Positions 22,691 through 34,140 of a stretch of 64,000 nt of DNA are shown piece after piece. Positions within the stretch are counted from its first letter, which is position 1, and each line of letters begins with the position of its first letter. Below the pieces are notes generated by a model. That model was given only the letters and a program-made list of their open reading frames with translations. It was not told where the DNA came from and did not search any database. Both the position numbers and the translations under genes were made by a program. Origin of the DNA: Thereva unica (Eukaryota > Arthropoda > Insecta > Diptera > Therevidae); assembly GCA_949987705.1 (NCBI GenBank), contig OX465284.1:67813470-67877469 (forward strand), given 5' to 3'.

Positions 22691-22870
22691 CCAATTTTTT
22701 TTATGTGACAGACTAGAGGCCTAGGGAAAGTCCCTTTGTACTGTCGACAATCTATTTTTTCCGTATACACTGACGAACAGCAGCTCTAACCGGAAGATAG
22801 AGAGAAGAGAGGAAGGAACTGTCACAACCTAGCCGCGATATTTTTTTTATTCCACCTACTCGCAACCATT
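22691..22870 (-). mobile_element. LINE 3' end fragment
   Basis: Starts with poly(T) and TTTATGTGACAGACTAGAG, continuing CCCTTTGTACTGTCGACAAT; this matches 58332-58400. In minus orientation it ends in the ACATAAAA tail shared by the LINE family of this window. Confidence 0.6.
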
Positions 22871-22969
22871 TCGCGACTCTGACATCGGGGCTTCGAGAAC
22901 AACTCGCTGGAGTGTTATGCCTCCTGAAACGAGTTGAATCTCATCAACCAACCGATGGCATGCGCTTGG

Positions 22970-23144
22970 TGGAGCGGGGAAGGACTAGGGAAGGCTATGA
23001 CAGAAGGAATGTAAAGAGGGAAGAAGAGAGATGGGAAGTTATGGAAAAGTGGAAAAGCGATGGACCGTGGGGCTGGCCGTGATTCCAACCCGGGACCTCT
23101 GGGACAGCAGTCAGGCGCCTTACCCCTAGACTACCGAGGCCCCC
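22970..23144 (-). mobile_element. tRNA-derived SINE, copy 1
   Basis: Minus-strand SINE. The head (23144 to 23069) is tRNA-like, with an RNA polymerase III A box TAGTCTAGGGG and a slightly mutated B box GGTTGGAATCA (23090-23080). The body to about 22970 shares GGAATGTAAAGAGGGAAG wording with the copy at 29647-29816. The 5' and 3' acceptor strands pair only partly, so this is not a functional tRNA gene. Confidence 0.78.
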
Positions 23145-23851
23145 AATGCTTCGCCATTTTGTGGATACAGTCATGATGCTATCGGTGAAGAACTTTTGTG
23201 CGCTTTGGTTGAAAACTGAATCAAGTAGTTTTCACAAGCCAACGATATTCTATTGAGTTCTGCAGGGATTGGATATCAGTGACAAGTGGGGATGCATCAC
23301 AACTTCCTAAGCAATCTCTTTCAAGTTTCACAAGCTTTGACGAACTATCTAAATGATGCAAAACAGTTTGGGGGTCACATCTGCTCAAACCGTGAGTCAT
23401 TCTATATTCTGGCAAAACCTAAATCTAAAGCCGTAGAAGTGGCTATGGCGTATTACTCACCAAGGAAGTTAGGCTCAGCCTCATCAGTTGGTCATCAGTT
23501 TTTGAGAGGATTACTTCGTAGATTATTGACGCAGACGCACGTTCCACACTAAGAAGTATTACGATGGTCCAATGATATGCTCTAACTAAGGACGCAGAAC
23601 ACAACATTAAGGGCGAGTTTATATGAAACTGAATGAGGTTTCTCACTCTATTCCAAGAGGAGACATCTTTGCTTTGGTGGGTGACAAACATACAAATCGG
23701 ACCTAGCTACACTGGCCATGAGCACGCAATCGGAAACCTTTTCGCTATCTTGGCGTATTACCATGGTGCAATAATTACAAGATAAGTTCTGTAAAGGTCC
23801 CGTGACGTCACTCAGGTCTTTTCTAAAGTAAAAAAGGTAAAAGTTTTTCAA
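23145..23851. other. Intron, unidentified
   Basis: Probably upstream debris of the LINE endonuclease that follows, but no domain could be recognised. Overlapping open frames on both strands have no family features. Confidence 0.3.
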
Positions 23852-24070
23852 GATGGAAACAGAACTTTTCCTTATGAGCTTACCGTTGACTTTTGTAGTC
23901 CTCATCAACTCATCGTAGATGGAACTAACTTTTGTCACAAGAAAATACTCAAGGAGACATGGGTGTCGCCGGATGGTAGAACGAGAGATTGGATAGATCT
24001 CGTGGTCGTGAGCCACAGATGGAGAACTATTTTGGAGGATATCAGGAGATTTAAGGGGTTTTCGACTTAG
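23852..24070 (+). pseudogene. RTE-like LINE endonuclease C-terminal fragment
   Basis: A single open plus frame reads LTVDFCSPHQLIVDGTNFCHKK, shown here in part only, then ETWVSPDGRTRDWIDLVVV and HRWRTILEDIRRFKG before a stop. It matches the endonuclease stretch where TW(V)SPDGRTxNQIDHI precedes the catalytic SDH; the canonical Asn-Gln is changed to Asp-Trp, and the SDH block is missing after the stop. The retrotransposon lineage (RTE/Craftworm-like) is a family-level inference. Confidence 0.7.
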
Positions 24071-25379
24071 CTGGCTTCCATCTGGAATTTTGAAATGTTT
24101 GATTATTCTCGAGCGGCACAAATTTTCCAAAAAGAGAATCATCTTCACAGCGCCACAGATTTTGTATGATTCGACATTTTGTCAACGTTTTTTGGTGAAA
24201 TCCTATAATGTGGAAATTTGAATTTGAAAAATGAATAAGCAAAAATTTGTAGAGTCTTAAATAATCTTGTTTTGCGACTACAAGTTGAAGTATTGTCATA
24301 AAATATATGATGAAGTTGAAGTTGGTTAAATTTTTTTCCAGAGAGGAAAAAATTAAATCCCAAAATTAATAAATGCTCAATTTTTCGTACAAAAAGGATG
24401 TGCCCAATGAAGAAACAGCGGCACAAATGAAGACTTGTGCCGCAATTCGATTGCATGGCAAAATCGTCCGATCTGTACTCGGAATTGCTTTCATATCCAC
24501 CGACCTGTGCTCAAGTCTCAAAAAGTGCTTACCGAAAAGAACTATGGCTCCAATGAAGAGGTATCGAAAGCAAAAAGTGCCCATATGAGACTCTATCCTG
24601 AGCGGGACAGGCACTGGAAAATGCATTTAATCAAGTGCCCGCGTTCCACATATTAGAACAAGTTGAGCCTATTCGAAGAAGTACCACACTTGTCAATAAA
24701 CGACCAATCCAGTCGTACCACACTTATCAATGAAAAACCAGTTCCACTTGGCTCAACAAGCTATGAATGCTTATCAAAGAGATGGTAAGTAACCAAATCA
24801 ATTCAAACTCAGATATCTGGTGGTGACGAAAGTTGTACATTTTGTGCAGTAAAAGTGTGTACATTAAGAGGAGTAGCATCACGGGTTAACACCGGCTCAA
24901 CAATTCATAGCATGTTAAAGTTGCCTGTTCAGAAGGATGGTTGGAATGTCTCCACTAACGGAATTTTTTTGCGGACAATGCGGCAACAATGGAAGGTCGA
25001 GTTTTTGATTATCGACAATATTTCACTGGTGTCATACCAGATACTCTGTCTGAGTGCTTTCCGTCTTAGACAACTCAAAAGTAAGATCTCTGCCTCCAAT
25101 TAAACGCCCTGGGACATATGTATGTATGTATTTAAACAGCTCGAGCACCTTCAAGATGCTTATGGGAAGAGTTCTTCAAGATGCAGTTGGTGAGTTCGCT
25201 ATCGATAAGGCTTTAAGAGTACTTACATCGTCATTTTTATTAGTCATCCTACGAGCTTATGGAGTGATAAATCATACACAAAAAAATGATACTTTTACTT
25301 AAGTTGTCCATATGTTTTGTTTTTTATCTGTAAAAATTCGAAACCGGCTTAAATCGGTTTTTGTGTAAACCCTAGCTTT
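24071..25379. other. Intron, nothing recognised
   Basis: No convincing homology. The repeated phrase ACCACACTTRTCAAT occurs twice near 24686 and 24718. Confidence 0.3.
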
Positions 25380-26200
25380 AGCCATACATGAAGCTGTTCT
25401 ACAAATCATTCAGGAAGGCCATAGGAATCGGACTATATACATTTTCTCAGATAGTCCGGCGGCTCTGAAGGCCCTGAGCCCTTGCACTAACAGCTTTAGA
25501 ACTATCTCTAAATATCCCGAATCTGGCTTATCAGTTCAGGACCCACCTTGTATGGGTCACGCAAATAAAGAGGGAAATTGTAAAGTGGACGTAAAGGCAG
25601 AACCGCCACTCTCCTCCTGCCTGGAAAAGATGGCTTATCAGTTCAGGACCCACCTTGTATGGGTCACGCAAATAAAGAGGGAAATTGTAAAGTGGACGTA
25701 AAGGCAGAACCGCCACTCTCCTCCTGCCTGGAAAAGAAAGGGTTAGTATGCTTTGGACCAATTTTAAACTCCGATGCAAACAGCACACAATTCAACTAGC
25801 AGAGAAGCATTGGAGAGATCTTAACAAATGCACCTTCGCCAAAATGATTTGGCCCTCGTACGATCTCAGGCGGACCACTTCACTGCCGTCGGTAGACGAG
25901 ACCTATCAGTTACAGTCGGAGTGTTGAAAGGCATTGTCTGATAGGAACGCATGTGGCCCCCAACGATTTCTGCAGAAACTGTAAGAATCTAAACGAGGAG
26001 GAAAGTGTAAAACATCTTCTCTGTCACTGCCCAGCCCTAAGTAGAAGGAGACTGACCACTTTTCGTGAACCCTTCCTAAGTACGCTTGCGGAAATCCCGA
26101 AATTAGGGATCCCGCAACTAAGAAGATTCATTACGTCCTCGAGGTGGTTTAGGGAAGAAAACTTTAACATCGAGTTAAAGTGAAGTAATGATGGCATCGC
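25380..26200 (+). pseudogene. LINE RNase H and CCHC C-terminus
   Basis: Plus-strand R1/I/LOA-type LINE fragment. Near 25430 the frame reads RTIYIFSDSPAALKALSP, the RNase H SDSxAAxxAL block containing a catalytic Asp. It is followed by the internal 107-bp tandem duplication, then KHWRDLNKCTFAKMIWPS near 25810, and from 25953 CRNCKNLNEEESVKHLLCHC, a C-x2-C ... H-x4-C zinc knuckle, ending LRRFITSSRWF before a stop. Frameshifts and the duplication inactivate it. A second copy of the end lies at 29817-30180. Confidence 0.8.
25524..25737 (+). repeat. Perfect tandem duplication, 2 x 107 bp
   Basis: Bases 25524-25630 and 25631-25737 appear identical. The unit starts TGGCTTATCAGTTCAGG and ends CCTGCCTGGAAAAGA. 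It lies within the LINE RNase H region, changes its frame, and looks recent. An assembly artefact is possible. Confidence 0.85.
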
Positions 26201-26529
26201 AATATCCCTTTGGCCTAAGTGTTCGGGCTGCGCACCAGCAGCTCAGCCATATCTAACCTCCCAACTCTAATTTTTAATAAACTCTTTCGGAAATAGTATT
26301 TTGGCCAAGGAGATTGCTTCCAAATCGGCTTTCCTGCCCATCTACTCGTACGCATGGGTGCTAAAGTATGTATTATAGACGGTTGAGGCTAGGAACGGCA
26401 ACTGGTGGTACAACTACTTGGAGCCAGGTCCTTAATTTATTTGATTTACAATTTTCATTAATGGACTGTTACTAATATTTGTTTGTTAACTATCATTAAT
26501 GGCGTTCACCGCTTGTATATTTGTTTGTA
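26201..26529. other. LINE 3' region and spacer
   Basis: Begins with the 3' UTR shared with 30100-30180 (CATATCTAA near 26250) and then has no recognised content up to the next LINE. Confidence 0.4.
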
Positions 26530-26960
26530 TTCTGTATTTTGTATAGTAAAAACACGATCATCTTTAATAAACAAGAAATTACTAACGAATTTAATGACTT
26601 TTTTATAAACATCGGGCCGACTATGGCTAGTAAATTCGTACATGATATACCCGAAGAAACCGAGCGTACTAAAATACAAAACTCGATCTATTTAGCACCG
26701 ACGAACGAATTGGAAATTTTGGACCTTATTACAAAACTTAAAGATAAGGCATCAGGAGTTGATAACATTCCTACTAAAATTATCAAAGTCATATCAAAAA
26801 CTATAACTAAACCATTAGCTTTCATTTTAAATCTATGTATTGAAACGTCAACCTTCCCAAATTATTTTAAAAAAGCAGAAATAATTCCGATTTACAAATC
26901 GGGTGATGCTAGTAGAACGACTAATTTATAGACCAATTTCCTTGATTTCGAATTTTGCAA
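26530..26960 (+). pseudogene. 5'-truncated LINE, N-terminal RT part
   Basis: Plus-strand CR1/Jockey-like ORF2 segment. It reads EITNEFNDFFINIGPTMASK, KLKDKASGVDNIPTKIIK (RT block 0), PLAFILNLCIETSTFPNYF (the pre-RT helix with TG/STFPxxxK), AEIIPIYKSGD, then after a 1-base shift RPISLISNFAK. It lacks endonuclease, so the copy is 5' truncated, as is usual for LINEs. The frame is interrupted at about 26960 by inserted sequence and resumes at about 27895. Confidence 0.85.
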
Positions 26961-26979
26961 AAAATTTTAATACTAATAG

Positions 26980-27300
26980 TGTAACCACAATTCCGGCGAA
27001 CGACGGCAAATCCGCTGTCAAAATTTTTAAAACCATATGTGAAAGCGGAATTGCCCACAATTCCGACGGGCGACGATTTGCGAATGCGACGAAATTCGTC
27101 AGGTTAAAATAAATTCAAATTTTGTCGACAAGGGTGGCGATTTTTTATGTCATTGCAGGTTTCTAGTATTCTATGATCCATTTTTATTTAAAAAAACGTC
27201 GCCGCTGTTGTGCTTTAACAACTATAGCGATGCAATTCGTTGAACATGACAACGAAATTTCGTCGTTCGTTGCCGTCGTTCGTCGGAATTGTGGTTATAC
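26980..27300. mobile_element. Small inverted-repeat element within the LINE
   Basis: The left end GTAACCACAATTCCGGCGAACG mirrors the right end, CGTTCGTCGGAATTGTGGTTATAC at 27278-27301, over about 28 bp with few mismatches. It is non-coding and rich in CGACGA-type words. The target duplication is unclear, and the insertion in the LINE extends further right, so it may be part of a larger event. Confidence 0.6.
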
Positions 27301-27890
27301 CATAAAATTGGAGTTATTTCGTACTTTTTTAGTACTCTTTTTCCTAAGCTTATGTCGAAAAGAACTAAGTGAAAAAAAGTCAAAGTCAAAATTGCTTGCA
27401 ATTTCCGCAAATAAGGCCAGTTTTAGCATTTAAATTGCTTATAACTTCGAAAGTAAAGGCCGTAGCATAAAAATTGTCTGGACATTATTCATAGGAAAAA
27501 CTCCAAGCTTTCTTATTCTGGGAAAAAAAACATTAGTTGACTATGAATATTTTGGAGAAAAAGGTGGTTGAAAGTGACATTTTTGTTAAAAAAAACAAAA
27601 CTTTGACTTTGACGACTCATAACTCTGGAAGTTGGTACTGTGGTACCGTCGTTTTTACAATTTTAGATAGGTGGCAGTATTCTGCGTGCACTGATACCTT
27701 ATTCATGAAGATATGTGGTGCCGTTATAAAAATACAGGGTTAATTAGCCATTTCGCCCGAATAAAAAGAAATAGTATTATTAACACCTTAGCCACAGATA
27801 CGGGATATAACAACTATACAGAAATTCAATACTTATTATAGCCGATAATCTGAGATACTTTTCTTTTGTGCCGGGCCTGGGGCAATTTTG
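27301..27890. other. Rest of the insertion inside the LINE
   Basis: AT-rich sequence with AAAGTCAAAGTCAAAATT and AAACTTTGACTTTGACG words, which are roughly inverted relative to each other around 27375 and 27600. No protein. It separates the two halves of the LINE, so it is an insertion or two insertions next to each other. Confidence 0.4.
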
Positions 27891-29505
27891 ACCCACCTCC
27901 TTTCATTGAAAGAAATGACATAATAAGTCCCAAGCAGTTTGGTTTTCAATCAGGAAAGAGTACGGATGACGCGTTGATAAATGTAGTTGATGAGATCCAC
28001 GATGCTATAAGTACAACAACACCATGTATAACCGTATTCCTCGATCTCGCGAAGGCCTTCGATACCGTCGATCACTCGATCCTCTTAGCCAAATTGTATG
28101 ACTTAGGATTTAGAGGTCACGCGTTCAAACTTTTGAGTAGTTACAGGAAACAAGTTGTAAAAATAGATGATTCTTGTAGCACGGAGTTAACTGTAAAATG
28201 TGGAGTACCGCAGGGCACTGTCCTCGGACCGATCTTGTTTTTATTGTATATAAATGATATACTTAAGATGAATTTGAATAGCAACATTGTGTCATTTGCG
28301 GATGACACCGTCTTAATTGTAAAAGAAAAAACTTGGGAACAAACTTTTGAAACTTGTAATGTAGAAATTAACAAATTATACCACGAACTCTATAAAAACC
28401 ATCTTTCTCTAAACGCAGGAAAACCGTTTACATGACTTTTGGTAGCTACTGCAATAGTCTTCCTGCAGATGCGCCTGTAATGATACATGAAGTTGATTGT
28501 ATTGGTTATGATTGCGATTGCGTAAATATTGGAAGAGTATGTGAGACCAAATACCTCGGACTTGTCGTAGACCAAAATTTAAATTGGAAGAAACATGTCG
28601 AAAAGATAGTCAAAAAATGTAGATATCTCATTTACTTATTTTATAAGTTGAAAACATATTTGCAGAAGGAACAACTATGCACTATTCTGGTCAGTTGTAA
28701 CCTACGGAATTACTGTTTGGGGAGGCACTCATGAAAAAACCATCAACCCTTTACTTAGCGTACAAAAAAAGATAATAAAGTTGTTATTCAATAAACCCCT
28801 TCGATATGAAACAGAAAAACTATTTTTGGAAAACAATATTATTAGCATAAAAAAGTATTTCGTTGAAAAGTCCATTTATACAAATTTTAACTTGAACCAA
28901 AGAATTTATTCTGAACTAAAACTTAAATCGCATAGAACAGTAATAGTACCGATGAAAAAAATTAACAAAGAAATTGATCGGAGAAACCATCGATATATTA
29001 GCTGTAAAGCTTTTAACGCCCTGCCCATATCATATAAGGAAAATTCGTTACTCACTTTAAAGAATACCAGAACAATAAGGAAATGGTTGATAGCTCTCTC
29101 TTCAATGGAGCTTAAAAGCCTCCTCCAACCAATAATATAATTTTCAGTTATATAGATCATTTTTTTTATACTTTACATTATTATTACATGTTTACTTGAG
29201 CGGAATCAAATTGTGTAAAAGTTCCTTTTATTAGTTTTAAATATATGTACCTATAGATAGAATAAGCAGGTTCGCGCACAGGCTTCGGCCTTCAGCGAAA
29301 TATTGTTCTTGTATATACTGTGTAAATATTGTAAACTAAGGCTTAGCTCCGTTACTGTATGCATAGAAAAGTCATTTGCTACTTATTCTCATGCCTTCAG
29401 TAAGGTGAGCATCGAAAAATTATGTACCAAAAATTCTTGATAAGCTGTAACAATATTGTATATATACGCCTGTATAAATAAATAAAAATAAATAAATAAA
29501 TAAAT
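27891..29505 (+). pseudogene. LINE reverse transcriptase core, C-terminus and 3' tail
   Basis: Resumes the CR1/Jockey-like ORF2. From 27900: FIERNDIISPKQFGFQSGKS, TVFLDLAKAFDTVDH (first catalytic Asp), KCGVPQGTVLGPILFLLYIND, then VSFADDTVLIV near 28290 with both catalytic Asp residues intact. Frame shifts at about 28430 and 28720 lead to KYLGLVVDQNLNWKKHVEKI and the C-terminal block NHRYISCKAFNALPISYK ending at 29138. An (AAAT)-rich tail closes the element at 29476-29505. Only a few lesions are seen, so it is one of the younger LINE copies here. Confidence 0.86.
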
Positions 29506-29646
29506 TCATGAAAGCTCAAGTGAATCTTTTAAGCAAATAGTAAAAAAAGGCGCCTCATCTAAACAACAGACAAGCACAAACAAATTGACGCGGCGGCGGT
29601 TGTCGGAAGCGGTTACGGTGACGGGAAAACGTTTAAAATACACGTC

Positions 29647-29816
29647 TAAGGAAGGCTATATCAGGAAGAATCAGGAATGTAAAGAGGGAAGAAAAAAGAA
29701 TGAATGTTAGGTAAGTGGGAAAGTTGAAAAAGTGAAGGATCGTGGGGCTGGCCGGGATTCGAACCCGGGACCTCTGGGGTGGTAGCCAGACGCCTTACTC
29801 CCTATGCATCCTGGCC
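29647..29816 (-). mobile_element. tRNA-derived SINE, copy 2
   Basis: Minus-strand SINE with a clean B box GGTTCGAATCC (29765-29755) and a diverged A-box region near 29797-29807. The body shares AGGAATGTAAAGAGGGAAGA with copy 1. It sits directly before a LINE C-terminal fragment that reads on the other strand. Confidence 0.78.
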
Positions 29817-30180
29817 AAAATTACCTGGCCCTTTTCTTCTGATCTCAGGCGGACCACTTCACTACTGAGTCTCAGAAGACAAAACCTGCTCTTCGGACAC
29901 TGTCGGACAAGGACGCATGTAACTTCTTGAGGCCTACGATTTTTGCAGCAGTTGTAAGAATAAAGTATAGGAAAATGTATTACATCTCCTCTGCTACTGC
30001 CCAGCCCTAATCAGAAGGAGACTAACCACATTTGGTAAACCCTTTCTAAGCACATTTGCCGAAATCTCGAAGATTGAGATCCCGCCACGTTCGTGGGATC
30101 ACTATGGCATCACAATGGGCTTATCCTTTTGGCCTACGTGTATGAGCTTAACACAGGCGGTTCAGCCATATCTAAGCTGG
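29817..30180 (+). pseudogene. Second copy of the R1/I/LOA-type LINE C-terminus
   Basis: Homologous in order to 25845-26270: LRRTTSL-like start near 29845, GHCRTRTHV-like, a degraded zinc knuckle around 29945-30010 (CHYCPALIRRRLT in one frame), and the 3' UTR ending in CAGCCATATCTAAGC. More degenerate than the first copy, and 5' truncated by the SINE boundary. Confidence 0.65.
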
Positions 30181-31384
30181 CCTATACTTTTAGCGAGTTT
30201 TTGTTTGCATTTGCACATTTGTATTTATTTATTTTAAATCGATTGTTCCTGGAGTAATTTCATGAGAGTTTACTTATGTTTTTACACGATAGTGGATGAG
30301 ATAACGAAAACTCAAACTTACGCTACAGAATGAAGCAAACAATTTTTCATAGCCATAAAGTTAAAAAAAGCTGCAAAATTGCAATAAATTTAAGAACTTT
30401 ATGACAGAAAAGGTGTGTTGCACAAACGTTTCTTCTCTAAATACACCATTATGAAAATTGTCGTAAAAGATGTTTTGATGTTCTACGGTGATTTCTTGAT
30501 TCGACCAATCGTTGTTGATGCAGAGAACTCCAATTGAAAGGAATATTCACGCTTTAGTTGTTATTGTTGTCTTTTATTATGTAACAATTATTTTTCTTTG
30601 CAGAATTATGAAAATCGCACCTAAATTTATGCAAAAGTAATGAAACAAAATTTGCAAAGTTTTCGAAATTGTTTACTCGCGTCAATAATCCGAAATATTC
30701 AAATTAATATGGCTGCCCTAGTATGTATGTATGTACATATCCTATAGTCTCCTGTTTCCATATTTTTTTTATAAAAAAAAATAGCTTTACAAAAATTAAC
30801 GGTAATTTTTCATACATTAAATAAAGGAAAGACTGTTTCTTGCCTGAATTAAAGCCATTTGTAGCTTAAAGTGAGAACCTATCTGATGAAAATGAAGTTT
30901 GTTCAAGATAAATGCCCTGCACACACATTGCAAATATGGTTATGGCCATGTATATCTATATACACACACACAAACACCGAGCTGCACACACAAGCACACT
31001 CGGAAATTTTATACAAGGAGTTGCATCTGAACAGTTGTATAATTCATGCTGAAAAAATATCGGCCAGAAGCTCTCTATACATTTTTGCTGACATGCGCTT
31101 TGGGGAATCCTATTTGGCAGCCAGAGCGTACCACGGAATGGTAATCAGTTTTTATATATGCATATATCAGGGTGTATATCGCTATAAAGTTGCGCACTAT
31201 TCGCACACATCCAAACGAAAATCACCATACAAATTTGAACTGGAATCGACTTGGAATAGTCTTACATCCAAAGCCGCCCCCCACCACTGGATACATCTTC
31301 GTTTTGTCAACGTAGGGCATTCTGAATGTGGCGATGGCTTTGCCACGACGAGAAAGGATGTGGGTGCAGACTTGTTCGGAATTT
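30181..31384. other. Intron, AT-rich, low-complexity patches
   Basis: Contains TATG repeats at about 30720-30745 and a CA tract at 30961-30972. A 196-codon open frame at 30871-31461 is built largely of low-complexity Tyr/Thr/His codons and is not considered a gene. Confidence 0.4.
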
Positions 31385-31520
31385 ATACATATATAGATGT
31401 AGATGTACACACAATGCATACATATACATATCTATGTTTACATATGTATATATGTATATAGTATGTATGTACATAATGTACATAATATATACGTGTATAC
31501 CTGTGCGTGTGTATGTGTAG
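31385..31520. repeat. TATG/TACA microsatellite region
   Basis: Alternating CATA, TATG and TGTA units with interruptions. Typical degenerate microsatellite of fly introns. Confidence 0.75.
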
Positions 31521-31876
31521 TATCCTGCAAGCGGGAAAGGACTTAAAATCAAGGATAGATATTTACGCAAACCTTCATTAGGAACAAAGCCGAGGAAGGG
31601 AGCGCGATATACATTTTCCGGGAGGATGAGGGGCAATATTTTTGGAGCCTTTCGTTTATCGCCGAAGATCTTTGCTATTGGCCGTATTCAGCATTTCAAC
31701 CCTCGTTCACGAGTCCTGGAACCCCACCGATAAACTCACACTAGCTCGGCTCCTCGTTACGCCTGTGTCTGTTTAGTAAATATAAACTCGTATAAAAAGT
31801 ATATAACAGCCTGAATTATTGGGGATATAACTTTACCCTTGTATTTGCCACAGTTCGTGTCGAGAGGGTATTCGGC
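31521..31876. other. Intron, nothing recognised
   Basis: Non-coding, apparently single-copy. Confidence 0.3.
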
Positions 31877-31935
31877 CGGGGCGGTGGGGCGGTGAGGCGT
31901 TGAGGCGATGGGGCGGGGGTGGCTGCCGGGGCTGG
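31877..31935 (+). repeat. G-rich octamer array
   Basis: Degenerate head-to-tail units of TGGGGCGG / TGAGGCGT form about seven repeats and contain at least four GGG/GGGG runs, so the + strand could form a G-quadruplex. It lies about 440 bases below the LIM2 exon, within the intron. Confidence 0.6.
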
Positions 31936-32376
31936 AATAGTGGTCGCTGAAGCTTTGCCCTTAGCGTACACGTGATAAAGATGCTTTGAATAAAGATAAA
32001 CGGGAGATAGACCTATGTCAGGAAATGTTTATTTTGGAAAATTGGGAAAATAAAAACGAGCGGTGATAACAGCTCCAATGTCAAATGCATGCAAATTTCA
32101 AATTACCGGAGGCTAGGATGCCATAATTATTGACGGCGACGACGAACGAGAAGCAGCCAGCACAGAATCGACAGAGGATTGGTCTGTGTGTGTGGTAGAC
32201 TTTTGCGTACAGGATATAGATGTACTACACCCTTTTCGGGCATGGGCTGCGTATATTAATATTTCAATGAGGTTTTGGTCTCAGGTGGTGTTAATTTTTG
32301 ATCATGAAAACGAGGAGCCCGAGTGCTCCGAGGCACAAAAAAGGATGAGCATGATTGCTGTATGTGATTTACTTAC
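31936..32376. other. Intron next to the LIM2 exon donor
   Basis: Single-copy-looking sequence leading up to the donor GGTAAGT of the LIM2 exon (minus strand). Confidence 0.35.
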
Positions 32377-32597
32377 CGCTCAGTGATTGCTGTCCAGGGG
32401 CCTTCCCGAGTAGATAGTCATCTTTGCAAATGAATTTATTGTCGTCTAACACATAGAGTTGTTCCCCGGTGCTAAGCTGTTTTCTGCATATACAACATGT
32501 GAAACAATTTAGGTGAAATACTTTATCCCTGGGTTTCCTAACTAGGTCTGAGGGAGCTATTCCCTGTCCGCAGCCGCTGCATTTTGTTCCATATCGC
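32377..32597 (-). CDS. Lim1: Lim1 exon: LIM domain 2
   Basis: Second LIM zinc-binding domain of Lim1, 221 bp, phase 2 in and phase 1 out. The acceptor CATTTCAG with a good pyrimidine tract ends at 32598; the donor is G|GTAAGT at 32377-32376. The first base completes Arg, then RYGTKCSGCGQG begins the domain. Zinc ligands are visible in order: C-x2-C (CSGC), H-x2-C (HLNC), C-x2-C (CCIC region) and C-x2-D (CKDD) at the end. After the domain come GKAPGQQSLS and one base that joins the linker exon. LIM domains of this class bind Ldb1/Chip and do not contact DNA. Sequence between ligands is nearly invariant across Lim1/Lhx1/Lhx5. Confidence 0.96.
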
Positions 32598-33774
32598 CTG
32601 AAATGAAATAAAAACACATAGAGAAAAAATGTTAACTGCCTTTCGTCAAAAGAGTCCACCAGAGAGAGATGCGTTATGCATGACTTCTTTAGCAGAAAAA
32701 ACCAGCACGTTTCCATCATTAAAAGGTGTTGAGAATCGCTGGTCGACGGCGACAAAAAATGTTGACATTTGAATTTTGTTGCTTTTTTGTCGTGCTTTTT
32801 CTTCGCAGTTGAGTAAGTATGGACACAAGAAGGAATGCCTCCGCAGCCCATATACACTTCCACCCAGGGACGCACTCACGTCTTCAATCGAACGGTGATG
32901 GATGCTCGAGTCCGCAGTAATTAGCCGATAATGAAGGAAAGGAGCTGGTCTTGAAACGCTTGCGTTGCGATTAACTAAAACACGAGGACACCAGCCTTTT
33001 TTGGAGTTCAGACTAATTACAAACGGCTTCTGATTAGACTCTTCACAGTTGACTTTGGGTTCTTGCACTGAGTTTTGTTTATATTCATTTTACAGTTATG
33101 AATGGCCTTTAAGATTTTACCGAGCTCTTAAAAGTTTGCTTGAAATTTTGTTCAATAAAAATAGGAGCCATGCTTATATGTTTACATACATATGTACTTT
33201 TTATAGCAGTGCGAATCTATGGAGGGTAGTTTGAAGGCAGTTTTAGGTCTGCATAGTAAAAGAGCATCCAGTAGAATAAAGAATGGGGATGGTTTGTAGA
33301 TTAAAATATCATGAAGGCTTGAAGCAGGTTTGAAAATCTATGGTAACCTACCGAAATATTTTCCAACTTAAAGGATCAACTTGAGCATCGGTCCTTCAAC
33401 TATCTGCGTTCTTTTTACAATGTGGTCCAGATCAGATTTCAGACTTTCAAGTAAACCAAATAACACCACTTGATCCAGGTAAGATTTGGAACAAAATCTG
33501 GGTTCCGAAAATAGTTAGGGTGCCAACCATATCGAAGACGCATCTCATTGGAAAATCCAAGGATATTCATAATATTTATTTGGTATAGCACAAAGATTAA
33601 ACATCTTAACTGTACATAAAGGCAGAGGAAACGTAAAATTTTTTATAATTGATCATCGTTTAAAAGGATGCTGAAAGTTCGGCAAGTTCGGATTACTCCG
33701 GGGCAAAGCATTTCATTTACGCGCAACCTGGACAAAGTAAGAATGATCTCCATATAACGAGTTACACCTCAATA
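32598..33774. other. Lim1 intron (9 kb), left part
   Basis: Start of the intron between the LIM1 and LIM2 exons (32598-41628). Open frames of 140-168 codons overlap the exon or its upstream intron on the minus strand, but outside the exon they show no domain and cross the splice acceptor, so they are not genes. Confidence 0.4.
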
Positions 33775-34140
33775 ATGTGAAAGGTTATAAATTCTACCAA
33801 TTTTCCACCGCGGAAAGCTCACTTTTTAGGGGGTTTTAGGGTCAAAATATCAGTTTTTTGCAAATACATCTTAAACCGTAAGTCTTATCATAAAAAATGT
33901 TCACAAAGTTTGTAGATCATGTGAAGCTCTAATTTTTCCGCACGAATTCCCACTCATGAGTTATCACCGTTTTAAAGATTGAAAATACTCATACGCACTC
34001 ATTCGCGGCTTGTATAGGTCATCAGACGTTGAAGTTGGACTAAAGTTGCTAATTTTTTCAGGGGTGATTCCGGGATGTGTTTTGATGAAAATTTGATGCG
34101 ATGGGGCGGGCTATCCACTAAGAGCAGGGTGTTTTCGAAA
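33775..34140 (-). mobile_element. Second copy of the 515-bp element, inverted
   Basis: GGTCAAAATATCAGTTTTTTGC near 33839 through TTTTCAGGGGTGATTCC near 34056 matches the reverse complement of 8200-8460, with moderate divergence. Terminal inverted repeats are not clear, so only the interior is claimed. Confidence 0.6.

Noticed and set aside
23648..24148. 166-codon minus open frame
   Set aside because: Antisense to the LINE endonuclease fragment at 23852-24070, which explains the openness.
30871..31461. 196-codon open frame on the plus strand
   Set aside because: Built largely from microsatellite-like CACA/TATA sequence and without any domain.
31385..31520. CRISPR-like array
   Set aside because: Simple microsatellite without constant repeats and variable spacers; not expected in an animal genome.
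32598..33068. Minus open frames of 140-168 codons around the LIM2 exon
   Set aside because: Only the exon part is conserved; the rest reads through the intron without domain or proper codon pattern.
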